Assembly (NCBI GenBank): GCA_964247055.1
Contig: OZ176052.1
Location: 7,378,001 to 7,442,000, forward strand
Reading direction: 5' to 3'
DNA: 64,000 bases
From: Paragordius varius
Taxonomy: Eukaryota > Nematomorpha
Both the position numbers and the translations under genes were made by a program. Positions 1 through 13,118 of the stretch are shown here, piece by piece. The notes beneath the pieces are model-generated. The model saw nothing but the letters and a program-made list of their open reading frames with translations. It was not told where the DNA came from and ran no database searches. Position 1 is the first letter of the stretch. The number at the start of each line of letters is the position of its first letter.

Positions 1-37
1 CAGACTTATCACGAATGTATGTTTTTTATACAAATAT

Positions 38-150
38 CTTACTGTCTTATGCTTACTGTCTTACTATCTTACTGTCTTACCGTCTTACTATCTTACTGTC
101 TTAACGTCTTACTATCTTTCTGTCTTACCGTCTTACTATCTTACTGACTT
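38..150. repeat. Minisatellite, 24-bp period built of 8-bp subunits
   Basis: About four and a half copies of a 24-bp unit made of three variants of an 8-mer (ATCTTACT, GTCTTACC, GTCTTACT). Subunits differ by single bases, so the array is slightly degenerate. No coding frame or gene is attached to it. Confidence 0.8.
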
Positions 151-1282
151 AAATTCACATCAGTCTATATCTTAGCGAAATTATATATGTCATGATTTTT
201 GGTTTAAAAATGTAATATGAATATTTATAATTTTAACCGCTATCCAAAGCAATCAGGTAATTACCATAAATATTAATAGGCCTAGACTTATTTTTGTTTT
301 AATTACACTAAACAAGCTATATAACGCTTTTTAAAAAAATCAACGAATCATATTCATAATATTGAAACCAAAATATATATTTTAACATAAAAAGCTAAAA
401 AATATCACGTAATACTTTATAACATTTTGGTCATTTTTATCAGTTGTGGGGATAATATCGTGGACTTTATTGGTGGAAAACTCAGGATCTGTCAGCAACT
501 TGTGATAATTTATGGATTCAAAATTAAGGATTATTGTTTCAAAGGTTAAATGCCTATTTATGTAACTATCACTATTGGCTGAGACAACAAAATTGGAATT
601 ATCCAACAGAAGTGAAAATCTTAATATTTCGCCTACGACCGTGCACACCTAAACATATAAATTGATAAATACAACTATAATAAAGTTAATTAATTAATAT
701 GTTTAATTAATTGTGATATAATAAAAATATAATTTGACACCCAATTATGGAATCAAATAGTGTGACATCTCCTTTATCCAGATTGTGGATATGTTATATC
801 TTAAATAGTAAAAATAAATAAAAATGCCTTTAATTATTTTAAAGATGATAATAAAAATTAAGAATCTTGTATAATTCTCATTGTAAAAACAGGATTAATT
901 GACGATTTTTATATTAAATAATAAAATCAAATAAACTGATATGTAATATAAAACTAATTAACTAGAGTAAGTAATACGAAATAATTTAATTTTACATTAT
1001 GGTTATTTTAAAATATAGATATCCGTTTCATATCAAAAAAATCTATTATATAATAGATTGAACTAAAAAATTTTAATGACACATCTAGGGTTGTGCCAAT
1101 TAGTCAATGACCTAGGGTCATGACCTAGGTCATGACCACGAAAAAAAATGACCTAGGTCAATTTTTTTTATTTTTTTAATTTTACCATTTTTGGGAAAAC
1201 AAAACCTTATATTATCTATATATGTATTATTTTGTTTTAAATATCATACGATACACATCTTTTCTTTACTTCCGAAATTATA

Positions 1283-1453
1283 ATGAAATCAGCCTTGTGG
1301 AAATTTTTCGATCAAAAAAAATCAAGTTACTTGCAAGAAATGCAATTACACTATATATATTTAAATAAAAACCGAATGAAGAAACATCTAAAAGAAGTTC
1401 ATGAAATAAATTATATGACAGAGGGTGATGGTCGAAAGCAATCTAATCATTAA
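1283..1453 (+). pseudogene. BED zinc-finger remnant of the hAT transposase
   Basis: A 56-codon frame starting MKSALWKFF and ending at a stop. It has the spacing of a BED finger N-terminus: an aromatic Trp-Lys-Phe-Phe start and, about 30 residues on, KKHLKEVH with the His pair. The CxxC half of the finger is gone, so it would not bind zinc as a normal BED domain. It precedes the core fragment at 1820 inside the same element. Confidence 0.6.
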
Positions 1454-1684
1454 ATTTTTTAATTAGTCTTAAAAATTTTTGTTTTTGAGAGAAATTAGCC
1501 AGAAACATTTAGCAAAATTTATTTTTACATCCTCAACTCTTAACATAGTTGAAAATAAACATTTACGGAGTTTCATTTATAGTTTAAATCTAATTATGCT
1601 ATTCCAAATAGAAAACAGATCAATTAATGACTAGATTCGTGTTATGAAGATATAAAAATAGAAGTTATTGGAATATGTAAAAAT

Positions 1685-2038
1685 AATATTTCATTAATCG
1701 TCGATCCCTTTACCAATATTCGTAGGAAGCAAATTAATATTATTTATTGGCCAAGGATCTCAATCATTTTTTATGACACATCTTATCATAGTAAGACTGC
1801 CGAAAGTTTCTATAACATAATGGAACCAATAAAAGATATTCGAAATTTAAAAATTAATGCCATTGTGACCGATAATTCCAGCGAACTGAAGGCTGCTCAA
1901 AATTTGATTAATAAAGAAAATCCTAATATAATATGGCATAAATGCCAATGTCATATTTTAAATAATTTGATTAAAATATATATTAAACTTAATAAGATTA
2001 CTGAAATTTTAAATGTAGTGAGCACGATTATATATTAA
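1685..2038 (+). pseudogene. hAT transposase core (DUF659-type) fragment
   Basis: The clean part is a 72-codon frame at 1820-2038. It reads AIVTDNSSELKAAQNLI, then NIIWHKCQCHILNNLIK, the 'VTDN...A...W..C..H.LN' block of the DUF659/RNase-H-like part of hAT transposases, with the catalytic Asp in the TDN motif. The bases just upstream (1685-1819) translate to matching sequence (VDPFTNIRRKQ, FYDTSYHSKTAESFYNIM), so the fragment extends upstream. The insertion domain and the C-terminal dimerisation region are missing, so the copy cannot encode a working enzyme. Confidence 0.8.
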
Positions 2039-2447
2039 ATCTAATAAATCGTATAAAAAATTTTCAAGTATATATTTTTTTTGGCATCCTAAGTTAACGT
2101 TAAGTTCATGGACAAGGACTCGTTTTTACACAATCTAAATAATTAGAGCATAGGTTTCAATAAATCCATATTTTCTTCTTAGTCTTAGCTTTCTGTGATT
2201 TGAAACTTTCTATAAGTCTTTATGTATGTTTCCAGGAAAGATCGTCAATTTTAGAAATTTAAATTAATAGTATTGGTGAAAGTATAATTTTAAAAAAATA
2301 TATACTTTATGTAAAAACCTTTTTTATGTAATTAAATCAAGTATTTATGTATGTAGTTCTTTATTATTGGCAATAACATATGGTATGACCTAGGTCAGAC
2401 CCCCTTTTTCAAAAAAAGGGGGTCAAAATCACAACCCTAGACACATC

Positions 2448-2745
2448 TAACATATATATCTTTTACTCATTAATACCTTATTAAAATCTGACACTGTCGA
2501 AGCTTTCATTTCTCTCCAAGTTCGTATGTATAAGTTGATTGTTAAGACATAAATTTCATATAAACAATGTTTTCGTGTGTAAAGAAGTAAAAGCAATGAT
2601 GTAGGAGCATTGGTGAAATTCAAAACGGAATATTCTAAATTTATGGGGATAAAAATTGAATAAATTTCAATATTACGGTGGTAAATTAAAAGGGATAAAA
2701 ATTCAAATAAAAAGGTTTTAGTTTAGACACAAAAAGTATATATAC
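2448..2745. other. Intron sequence, nothing recognised
   Basis: AT-rich DNA between the hAT element and the next upstream exon block of the minus-strand gene remnant. I see no gene, repeat or structure here. Confidence 0.5.
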
Positions 2746-5700
2746 CTTTTAAGTGCTTCAATGAAAAATAGTCTACGATTGTATTAACAACAAACATGAT
2801 AACATCAATGGCCTTTAACAATTTTTGTCCATTATTTTCCGTTTCTAAGTATTCCATAATCTAAACAAACGAATAATTTAATTGTAATAATTGTTACAAG
2901 TTGCTTCATTTATATATTTGAATCATATTATTTTATAGCGAGCACTGGACAGCATTTAATTTCGTCTTAAATGACTTGAATAAAATTGAAAGCGTTTTAT
3001 CGTTAATATCCGTCGATATTTATGGACCCAAAGACACAGCACAAATTGATAACAAAAGATAGTTCAATACCTTTTCAAAGTTTGAAGAATATGACGAACT
3101 GTGATATAATATACATTTCACAGCAAAGACTCCTGTATCGCTTTCCTCCAAAAATTTTTTAATAGATTGGTTCTAAAAATATATACATCATAATTTATAA
3201 ACTGCCTATATATATATATATATACTTTATAAACACCCATTATTTGGATTAATTGTATGATTATGGAAAATTCCATTTTTTAGTTCATTTATAAAAATCA
3301 TGTATAATGGACGACCATGTTAAAATTATGAAAATCAGGTAAAAAATTAAAATTATATGATTTAAATTTATTTACCCGAGGTAATTAGATATTTCATTAT
3401 AATTATATATAATATACCATTTTATTCTTTATACATAAAACAAAAAAGTTATACTTATACAAAATTAAAGTAACATTTTAGATATAAAAACAATTTTGGA
3501 ACATATTAGTAGATCGAGAAACGTGAATTTAATATGCAAATGCATTAAACTAATTATATTCCATTTCAACAAACACAAATTTTAGTTTTCTAATCGGTTC
3601 TTTAGTAAGTGATTTTCATGATTATTTTTAATTTATTTATAAACTTCAAATATTTTTAATCAAAATCGTTTATCATTAACGTTCGATGGCGCAGTCATAT
3701 TTATAACATAATGTCCATAAAACATTTTACGATCCTTATTCAAATAAAACTTTGGAGTATTTTTTTTTGTCCAGGATGTAAAACTTATTAAAATTCTTTA
3801 AAAATATAATTATTAAACATTATTTATGTGTATTATATTACTTAAAAACCATTTATTTTTTCAGTTTTTTAATTTAATAATTCGGAAAACTCCAAAATCC
3901 AATTAAATATAAGGGGCGAATTTTCAAAATCGAAAATTAACGAAAAACTCCTGCAAGATTATAAGTGAATGTACACAAAGTTAATTTAAATTATTTTTTT
4001 ATCCCCATATATTTGTGCCACTCTTTTTGCAGATTTTATATATGAAAAATTCGGCGACTAAAGGATCGAAGAATTTTATGATATTACATTTTTTAAAAAT
4101 ATCTTTTTTAATAAGGCGCCAAAAAGGCCATCAAACACATATGATCTGATCCAATATGGTGGCAAACTAAATTAATTATATGGTCTACTAGGTGAAAAGG
4201 TAAACTTGATTGCAAGGATATTGTACAATATCATAATCATCCAGAGCATTCTCAAGGTTATATTTTGAATTTAATTTGCTTTCCACATCAGCAAGAAGAT
4301 ATCTATGATTCTTTTCAATTAAAAAATATGAGTTAATTAAATTTTCAGGTTAAAACAAATAATTTTTACTTCATAGTGTGTATCCAAAGGTACTAATAGA
4401 TTAAATACAGGCCTGAGAATATGGATTTGAAGCAAACACAATTTTTCAACAATATCGGAATGCACGGGATATGGCTTAAAAAATGTCTATAGATAGATAA
4501 TTAAATATTTGTAAAAATATAAATTGATTTTATTTCGGAAAAGATAAATATAAATTACGACAAACCTTAACAATAACATGATTTATATCGGGTTGCATTG
4601 CCAATATTTTTTCAACGGTATCTAGGTGCTATACAAAATATTAGATACATAGTCATTTTCAGGATTAAAAACTTAAACTATTTGTATTTTTTAATAAAAT
4701 ATAATTATAAATAGCATGGCTTAAATTATATATTTAAAATTAACATAATATTATTAGAATATAATTACATTTTAGGGTATGTTATACTGTGAATTAGATA
4801 ACTACTTGAATAAAATACAGAGGCCTTGACTTTAATTTTAAACACTTATGAATAATCTGGGTAAAAATACATATGAAATTGTTAATAACATTATTTTAAA
4901 CTTTTAGAAAAATTCTTTTATAATCATATATCACTATTTTTAATATAGAAGAGTATTAAAAAGGGAAATCACGTATAATTAAAAAGCAAAATGATTTAAT
5001 ATGCAGTCTCATGCATAAGAGATAATATTCTTTTTTTTAAAATTTTACTTGAAAAAATCCCAAATATATTTATTTACCAAAAACAAAATGATTTTATTAA
5101 TTTTTAAACTCATTAGTTTATTTCACTTTTATTAAGTTTAACTTTAAAATTCAAATTGTTTAGCATCGATATAAGTAAAACAAATTACCATTTTTACGTC
5201 ATTATGATATATGGTATCAAGTAAAACCACCATAAAATTTAGCAAAGACAAATGCAACTCGTGTTCCATGCTAAATTATGTTATTATCAAAATAAACCTG
5301 TTAAAATATAATGTTAACATTGGGGGTAGATTGATTGATTGAATAAACGAGAAGTTGCATCTTAAAAAAATAAAATAAACATTTAATTAATTAATACGCA
5401 TTGAAATAGTAATTTGTATTTAAAAGTGATGGTATACGAAAAACAAATAATTTACTCATTGCTAGATAATTAACAAAATTATCAAAATGTTTTTTTAACA
5501 AAAATCTTAATACAATTGATGTGTTAAATATCACATAATTTACAAACAAAAATTAAATACTACATAATGTCATCTTATAAATATAAAAGGAAATACAATG
5601 GAATGATGGCTGACAAAAAGTTAAATATGCGGGTACAAACTTGTCCGTGATATATTATTTGCAAATTATTCAAAATATCGATAATCTAAAACTATTATTA

Positions 5701-8700
5701 TATTACAGACTTTGGGTATGTACTCTTCAAGATTAGAGACATCTAGAGCCTCGGTTGTAAGCATGTTATGTAAACAAAATATAAGCTCAGACAATATATT
5801 TAGTTTTGTGTTTCTAACATGTATAATAAATTACTCGTCGGATATATCTAATTTTCGAAAATCTAAAAAATAATTAAAAGCTTTTAGTAGAGAATTAAGT
5901 CCATTGTTTTCAATAAATATTTCATTAAAATATGAGTCTTTGGTATGGCGATTAAATATTAAGAGCTTTTCACTAAACTCTTTTCCGTTAAATAAATCGC
6001 TAACAGCATTTATAACATAATAATTTGATGTCGTTTTCAGTCCGAGCTTATTTAATGTTTCTGCATATAGGCTGCTTTTGCAAGCAAACTCTTTCTCGGT
6101 AGTAAGATTGGATAATATTTGGATGATGTCATTACAAATTCGATACTAAAAGAATTATATAGGATATACAGGCGAAGTTTGGATATGGATAATAGCATTA
6201 TCTTTTATTTCCTTGAAATTCTAATTTGTATGATAAAAAAACCTTATTGGTTATAAACGTTCCATTGTCACTCACAAGGGCATATTTTTGGTAATCAGGT
6301 AAATTCCACCTACAAATTAATATTTTAACTACTTTTCACAAATAATTTTAAGTAAGAATAAGGGATCGCTGGTTGTGGGAACTGAAATATTTTGTGAAAC
6401 TAACCCGTCTTTTTTAACAACTAATTTGAGCATGCTTTTTATAAATATGTTTTTAGGAACATCGGTTATTTCACATGATTTTGGCTTTCATAAGTTGCTA
6501 TAACACTGATACAACGCCTTCATTTCAGTCCTTTGAGTAAAATTGGGGTGGTTGGATATCCTTCATGAAAAAATATAGAATAATTTAAAACCATTGCAAA
6601 AGTTTGCACTTATACAACATTAATCCGAAAGATTAAAAAAGTGATTCAAATATACTTCAAATCAGTTATTCAGAGGTAAAACCCAAAGGTAATAATCTAG
6701 CCAACAGGACATTCTTTATAAGTTAAATATAGTAATTATGCAAATATACCATTTTTTCTGTTTATTGAATAAACTTAATTTTAGCCTTTTAATCAATTAA
6801 ACACGATATTTTTTCAAAACTAAATTATTTTTAGAAATCTTACCTTATTTATACAATATTTATTAGGATAGAAGCATCAATTTAAATTAAAACTGCTTTC
6901 AGTAGTTTTTTAAAAATATCAACTTAAATATAGTTTGAGGATTTAGATATACTAATTTAAATTAAAGTGATAAACATTTTAAAGTTAGGGAGAGTGATCG
7001 ATTACATTATTTTGACACTTAACTATTTAAAACAGATTGCTCAGCAATCAAAACTAATTTTTTTTAGTAATATTTAAAAAATTGTTACGAATTCTAACAA
7101 ACACCATAGAAAAATACATTTTGGGGTATCTGTGCCAGATCTCATCTAATAAATTATTTTAAATTTGTCTAAGTATAATTATTAAGAACTTAGCTTAGTA
7201 ATTGGATAAATCGCTTTTTCTATATCTTTCAGGATCTAAAATTTATAGTGCAACTTAAGTTATAACAGTGGTATTCGCCAAAATATTTTCACGTGCCAAT
7301 GAAATATCTATGTCCTGAGGACCGTCTACCATATAATATCTAAATATTAGATATCTGTTAAATATAAACATATCTAAATAAGTCCAAAAATTTTTGCGGG
7401 TCAAAGCAGCAAAAATATTTCATGGCCTTTTAATTTATATAATAAAAATATTTTTATACAAAATTTCACGATTTTAAATACGTTTTCATTGGCCAACATT
7501 CCGTCGTCTATATGAACTGTCAAGCGATTTCTCAAAGTATTTTTGGCATTCATTTTGATATGCCGCCTCTAATATATAAGTTGAAGAAAAGTGAGGCTAA
7601 CTTGGGCCCATTTATATTTTCATATTATTTGGCACATCTTGCTAAAACTTAATATATTTTTCTTCTTTGTGATTGTCGTTAAATGCTGATAATTTTGAGT
7701 CTTTTTTGAAATCAATAAAATTCTCAAGTGCATGACTAAATCCAAATTGCATAAGTTGCTTAATATTTGTTAATCTATATGCCACGGATTTTCAACGAGT
7801 TTTAGGCATTTTATATTTAATTCCTTAAATCTGGAGTGCATCTCATTCAATAATGTTAAATGATTATCTATAACTGAATTCCATGTTATTTCATTTCTTG
7901 AGTCTGAGAATCAAAAATACAAATATGTTTAATAAAATTATATGTTATTATTTTTACTCAAAAAAATATATGATTTGCAAACTGAGTAATAATTGTCTCC
8001 TTGATTTGTGTTGAAAACATTGATATTATTAATAATAATGACAAATGATTGAACCAATCATTTGTTATTAATGATATCTTTGTAAAACTTTTGGTTCTCT
8101 TTTATAAATTATATTAATTTATTAATTAAGGCAAAATCTATTTGCTCAGCCTTAATCATCTTACGGCAGTGTACAAAAGTGTATCTTTAAGTTCACTTTG
8201 GATATCTTTAAAATATTTTCGAATCTATGGTAGAATCTATCACGGATGTAGTTAACTATATCGACAACCGTTTTAATACTGAATTGAGTTCATAATCTTT
8301 TACATGCGACACTTATACTTTGCTGATGGATAAAACAATAAATGGTTAAAGGTTTGTTTTGTTTTAAAAAGAAAAAAGTCCCTTATTAAGCCATGAAAGG
8401 ACAACCATTTTTATAATTGAGACCAATTTTTATATAGAAATACCATTATTAATAAAAAATTCTAACTATATAGAGAAAATCATTACCTTTCGTGCTATTG
8501 TTCACCGGTAAAAATTTTAGATATTCCTCGCCTATTGTTTTGTCATTATTTGGTGAATTTTGTAATGCACAGTTTTTATAATTTAAAGACAAACGAATAT
8601 TTAAATCAAAATTCTGAAGTGATAAAAATTTTCAGCATCATTTAATTATATAAAAAGGTGTGCACTCCTCTGAGTATCAGTCATGTACTCTTTTCTGATA

Positions 8701-8779
8701 CCTTTTCCTTCTTCTTTAAAATGTTTGAAAAAGTATGCATTTGAAAAATATTTTTAGTTGATATAAATTAGCATATATT

Positions 8780-9110
8780 TAAAATTTTCATCGCGCACCC
8801 GGCATTTTTGTGTTGATTTTAAGAGGACCCCATTTTAGAACAAAAAATTTGGGCTTTTGGAGGCCACATCTAAAAATTATAATTTTTAAAAAAATATTGC
8901 TTTTTTATATACAGTTTATGATATATTTTAGTGATATTTTTTGGAATGAAACCGCTTTCACCACAAAAAATTTTATTAAATAATGTACGCAAATTTTGCC
9001 ATTTTTTGATATAGAGCTTTTACCACAAAAGTGTAAATAATTTCTTGAACTCGTAAAGCCAAAACCCAAAGCAAGATGATAATCCTTATACATTTTCCTA
9101 TCAATATATA
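8780..9110 (+). repeat. Dispersed repeat, copy 1
   Basis: About 330 bp align in the same direction with 49110-49420. Shared landmarks are TTTGGAGGCCACATCTAAAA, a long run matching GTTTATGA.ATATT.TGGTGATATTTTTTG, 'accacaaaagtgta' and 'gatgataatcc.tata'. Shorter related pieces occur at 49640-49870 and inverted at 44110-44330. No terminal inverted repeats or target duplication could be fixed, so the class is unknown. The small open frames inside it are chance. Confidence 0.65.
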
Positions 9111-9269
9111 TGTATATATATATTTTATCAGGTTATTTTTTGGTGGACATTGTGAAATGAATCGCTTTTATATTTCTGATAAAAGTAAAAATACATTACC
9201 TGAAAAAATTAATTTTATTAATATTATCAACAAAGATACCAACATTTATCAAAAATTTTAAAAAAATTG

Positions 9270-9750
9270 ATGTCTAGTATTGTATTATTACACTGGTCTA
9301 TCCAAAAATAAGTAAGTCACAAAGGCACTTAAAATAATAAAGTTTTATTTATACATACATACATTTTTTGAATAAAAATTCCATCTATTTAATTAATTTT
9401 AATAATAAATATTTAGAGAAGTAGGTAAAGAAATAATTATATTATAAATATGGATGGTATTGCTACAGTGGAGGTCGACTTTTTGCAATATTGTAAAAAA
9501 ACATCTCCATAAATTTTCAATTTTTTGTTATAATGTTGAGTTCTGCCAAGGTTGCATATTTTAATGTATGAAAAAATTCCGGTAACAATAAATAAATAAA
9601 ACTTATTTGGAATATAAGTGAAAACATTCATTAAAGATATAAGATAGGATACGAAACCCCTCGATAGTAATCGAAGACTCGTTTCGTGCTTGTTAAAACT
9701 TATCCGTATGACACGACTATTTGACCTGAGGTCACATAGAAATTTAGTAT
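9270..9750. other. Intergenic, nothing recognised
   Basis: AT-rich sequence between the dispersed repeat and the foldback element. Short open frames are present but show no family motif. Confidence 0.5.
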
Positions 9751-9760
9751 TATATATACC

Positions 9761-9948
9761 ATTTCCCAGTAAAAAAACGTTTTCCCAGTCAATCGAAATA
9801 TTTTCCCAATCAATCTAAACGTTTTCCCAGTCAATCGAAACATTTTCCAGTCAATCGAAACGTTTTCCCAGTCAATCGAAACATTTTACCAGTCAATAAA
9901 AACATTTTCCCAATCAATAAAAACGTTTTCCCAGTCAATAAAAACGGT
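9761..9948. repeat. 21-bp satellite in the left arm of the foldback element
   Basis: About nine copies of TTTTCCCAGTCAATCGAAAC plus a final A or G. Later copies carry AATAAAAAC instead of AATCGAAAC. Units are contiguous without spacers. Confidence 0.9.
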
Positions 9949-10311
9949 TTTATTTTTGATGATAAATATTAAAACAAGATATAAAAATAACTTTTAACCA
10001 TTATCAGCGTAATATTAATATATTATTTTTTTAAAAAATATAAATTATTGAATGACAATTTTTCTTACTATATTCCAGTGCACAATTATTAATGACTTAT
10101 CCTTTAAAAGTTATATTTTTGGAATTTGAGATGTTTTTAAGATAATATTGTTTATTTTATTGATGGTTCGCATTAATATTTGCGGCTAACTTAAAAAATT
10201 TATAGTTACGGATGAAATAATAACAATAAAAATATACAATTTTTATCTCAAAGGTCATTTAACACTTCTTGGATCTTAACATAAATTTTACCCTAATTTT
10301 ATATTATTAAT

Positions 10312-10611
10312 CATATGGTCCATCGGGGGCTTAACGCGGCCTTCCCAGTATCTTTGTGCGGCTCGCGAAAAATTTGAAAATACATATGCAAATACCCACA
10401 AATCTTAGTTATATTCATATTTCTTACACTATTATTCTGAATGAGTCTATTAAATTGGTAACGAATTAAAAAAATTGTTATAGCGTGTTTGTATTTTACA
10501 GTCTTATGTCTAATTGAAAAATTATGTGAATGCCCGTATATATTTCGAATGCCGAACGGTGTGCTTTTTGAGTTAAAAATGCGGCCCGCGAAGGTTGGTT
10601 GGACACCCTTG
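10312..10611. mobile_element. Miniature hAT-like element nested in the foldback element
   Basis: The right end reads GCGGCCCGCGAAGG...TTGGACACCCTTG and the left end is a decayed inverted counterpart (ATGGTCCATC...ACGCGGCC). It is the same kind of element as those at 16473-16774 and 54887-55189, which have clearer ends. No target duplication could be recognised. It is non-autonomous. Confidence 0.6.
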
Positions 10612-10945
10612 TTTTAGTCAAATATCCTTTTTATTAAATATTTTTAAATCAAAAACATTTTTATCAAAAAAATTTTTGTTTAGATAATTTTCCGAGAGTA
10701 TTTTTATCGACAGGCTGTTTTGAAACGTTTCGCAAATATTAATGCGAAACATCAATAAATTAAAAAATATTTTCTTAAAAACGTCTTAAATTCCAAAAAT
10801 ATGACTTTTAAAGAATAAGTCATTAAGTGCACTGGAATATAATTGGAAAAATTGTCATTAAATAATTGTTTTTATAAAAAATAATATCCTTTCGATTGAC
10901 TGGGAAAACGTTTTTTTGACTGGGAAATGGTATATATATATATAT

Positions 10946-13118
10946 ATATATATATATTATGTATTTAACTTTGCTGTTTTGGTATAAATGCAGTCGGTAA
11001 TATCTAATTGATTTCAATGGCATAAACGATACTAAAGTGAACGAATAAACACTTAGGTTTTCACTAAGCATCTTATTATAATTGTATCATAAAAATAATA
11101 AGCATTCTTTTTTACATTAAAGATAAATATAATTTGTGATTTGTAATTATATAATAATTTAGGGAATAGTTGTTTTCGTATATAAAAATTAAAAAGAGAA
11201 TTATTATTAGAACATAGAAATAAAAACTGAAAGTGAAAATATGGAGTGATATATGAAAACTCCAGGTCAAATAGTTGTGTCGTACGGCTCGCTAAAAAGT
11301 ATAAATTAATCTGCGATTATTATATTTTCAGATATACACCCGACAAAAATTTTTAGGCAACATTGATCACAGAGAATTTTACATTTATATAAACCATTTC
11401 TTAAATTACTATTAAAAATATTATTCTTAATATTTGTCGGCTGGACTTCAAAATTATTATTCATAAAATTAATTTTTTACACATATAATGACGGTTATGG
11501 GGCTATTAAGATAACGATAACCAAAAAAATAAGTTAAACAATATATATACGCCATTTATGCAAATGATCCGAATGCGAACAGCTGAATATCAATATTATC
11601 TTTGGTTCTGTACTTACGGACATATACAAAATGTTTATTTCGTGGTTAAGTGATATGATGCATCACTATACCATAAATCTGATTTAAAATTATTTATTTA
11701 TATGGGGCACAATACAAATTAAATCACAAAATATCATCTTGTGTGCTCACATAAAAGCTGTTATTAAAAAATTAACCTCTTTACGCTTTCACTGCAAATA
11801 TTCGTAAAACCTCTTACATTATAAATTCAGCTTTGCATTTCCATTCTCTCTTAAAGATTTCGAAAATCCCCCTTAATAATAAATTATGTTTTGGGCCTAA
11901 TCAACTCACAATGTATATTTGTTTCATAGCTATCTTTTTCTTTCTAGACTTTGAATTAATTTTTACTTTGAAATAAATTAAAAGTAATTTTTAATTTTAA
12001 GTGGATATGATGAAAAAAGCATTCGCTTATACCATTTACACTTCAAATTTACGCTTGAACAATTCATCACCCTCGAACAATGTTAGTTGTGTTTTTTAAG
12101 TAAATATTACCTATATTTTTTTTATAATTTTAAAAAAAGAAATTTCGTTTGTAATTGAAATAATACTGAAAAAATAATAACATAAAGATGTATTTTATTT
12201 TAATAATAATCTCGGGAAAAGTATATTAAAACACGGTTCTTTAAAACAAATTTGCAATAATATTTTATATATATACACAAAATGTTAACAAAAATAACAA
12301 ATTTGAGTAATAAAATTGAATATAAACTGTGCATAAAAGAATTATTTAATCTGACGTAAATTTAGGCTAGAAACACAAAAATTATTTTAAGATTGAATTT
12401 TAAATTGAGTAGTAGGTAAAAGTTAAAAAATTACAATTCAAAATGCAAAAAAATTAAGCAGTATAGATATTTTAGTATCCCGCAAATATAAACCATGTCT
12501 GACTGTTGAATAAAAACACTTTTCTTTATAATAATCCGATGCCGCTAAAATATTTTTAACCTTGAAATTTATATATTTAGTTAAAAAATAATTTTAATTT
12601 ATGATTAATGGGAACAGTGTTATATGATTGCTATATCGGCGACATAGACAAATTAGTGTTTTTATGATACCGTGGATATGCAATTTCTTATATGATAAAA
12701 ACTATTATTTTTAAATGTGGAATTTTGATTAATGGTTTATGAAAGTGTAAGAAATTATTTATAAAAAATTAAAGTGTAGAGTCAAATTGGTAAAAAAATT
12801 ATACACTAATCTGTATGACCATAACTTAAGTTATTTCTGGCGCTATATAGCCCGTAATAATAAAGAATGCCCTCTATTCCAAAGCCACACATATTCTCTT
12901 TTGATAAATATTTCAAAGAAAAAATCTTATTCATATTTTCCCAAACCAAATTAATTTCAGTCCATATTAAATTTATTTTGTGAGACAAAAACTATTGCAA
13001 ACAGCATAGTAAAAGACAAAATATGACAATCTGGAAAAAAAGGAATAATAAAATTGAAATATGAAAAAAAAAACAAAAATATATGTGATTGCATCAAGAA
13101 ATATCGCGACAATAATAA
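10946..13118. other. Intergenic downstream of NAA15, nothing recognised
   Basis: About 2.2 kb of AT-rich sequence 3' of the NAA15 stop codon, starting with part of a TA-dinucleotide run (10930-10958). No exon, RNA gene or transposon end was recognised on either strand. Confidence 0.5.

Larger units (their letters stand above)
1086..2439 (+). mobile_element. hAT DNA transposon, internally deleted, perfect 8-bp target duplication
   Basis: The ends are TAGGGTTGTG and CACAACCCTA, flanked by the same octamer GACACATC at 1078-1085 and 2440-2447. An 8-bp duplication with short TAGGG inverted ends is the hAT signature. At 1354 bp it is far shorter than an autonomous hAT. The palindrome TGACCTAGGTCA or close variants recurs just inside both ends (1106-1155 and 2386-2397), a likely transposase-binding array. 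The right end also has a GACCCCC...GGGGGTC hairpin. It lies in an intron of the minus-strand gene remnant. Confidence 0.93.
382..8613 (-). pseudogene. Decayed or partly modelled multi-exon gene, tentatively virilizer-like
   Basis: A chain of minus-strand exon-like blocks with good splice sites, at 8613-8487, 7893-7641, 6309-6243, 6145-5711, 4628-4566, 4486-4370, 4310-4206, 3172-3071, 2860-2746 and 648-382. The junctions at 6243/6145 and 4566/4486/4310 all keep phase 0. The peptides are helix-rich and armadillo-like (for example IENNGLNSLLKAFNYFL). From memory, the 7.7-kb block (VAYRLTNIKQL), the 6.2-kb block and the 6.0-kb block follow in order a region of virilizer/VIRMA, a scaffold of the m6A RNA methyltransferase complex, but identity is low and other HEAT/ARM proteins are possible. 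Against an intact gene: an in-frame TAA at 5831-5833, a one-base frame change near 7783, other blocks that do not close, and a phase mismatch between the last two blocks. No start codon was found. Either it is decaying or exons are missing from this model. Confidence 0.4.
9751..10940. mobile_element. Foldback-type element with satellite-bearing inverted arms
   Basis: The left arm (9751-10185) and right arm (10731-10940) are imperfect inverted copies. The outer end TATACCATTTCCCAGT is matched by ACTGGGAAATGGTATA on the right. The inner parts match through CCAGTGCAC, AATGACTTAT and CGCATTAATATTTGC. The left arm is expanded by about nine copies of a 21-bp unit, while the right arm keeps little more than one. 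Long inverted arms with tandem subrepeats are the known architecture of foldback (FB/Galileo-like) DNA elements. No transposase is seen. A hAT-like miniature element sits in the central part. Confidence 0.75.

Noticed and set aside
9761-9948. CRISPR-like array
   Set aside because: The 21-bp units are contiguous without spacers, in a eukaryotic setting inside a foldback arm.
12806-12988. 60-codon minus-strand open frame downstream of NAA15
   Set aside because: No splice sites joining it to NAA15, no motif, and the NAA15 chain already ends with a stop at 13119.
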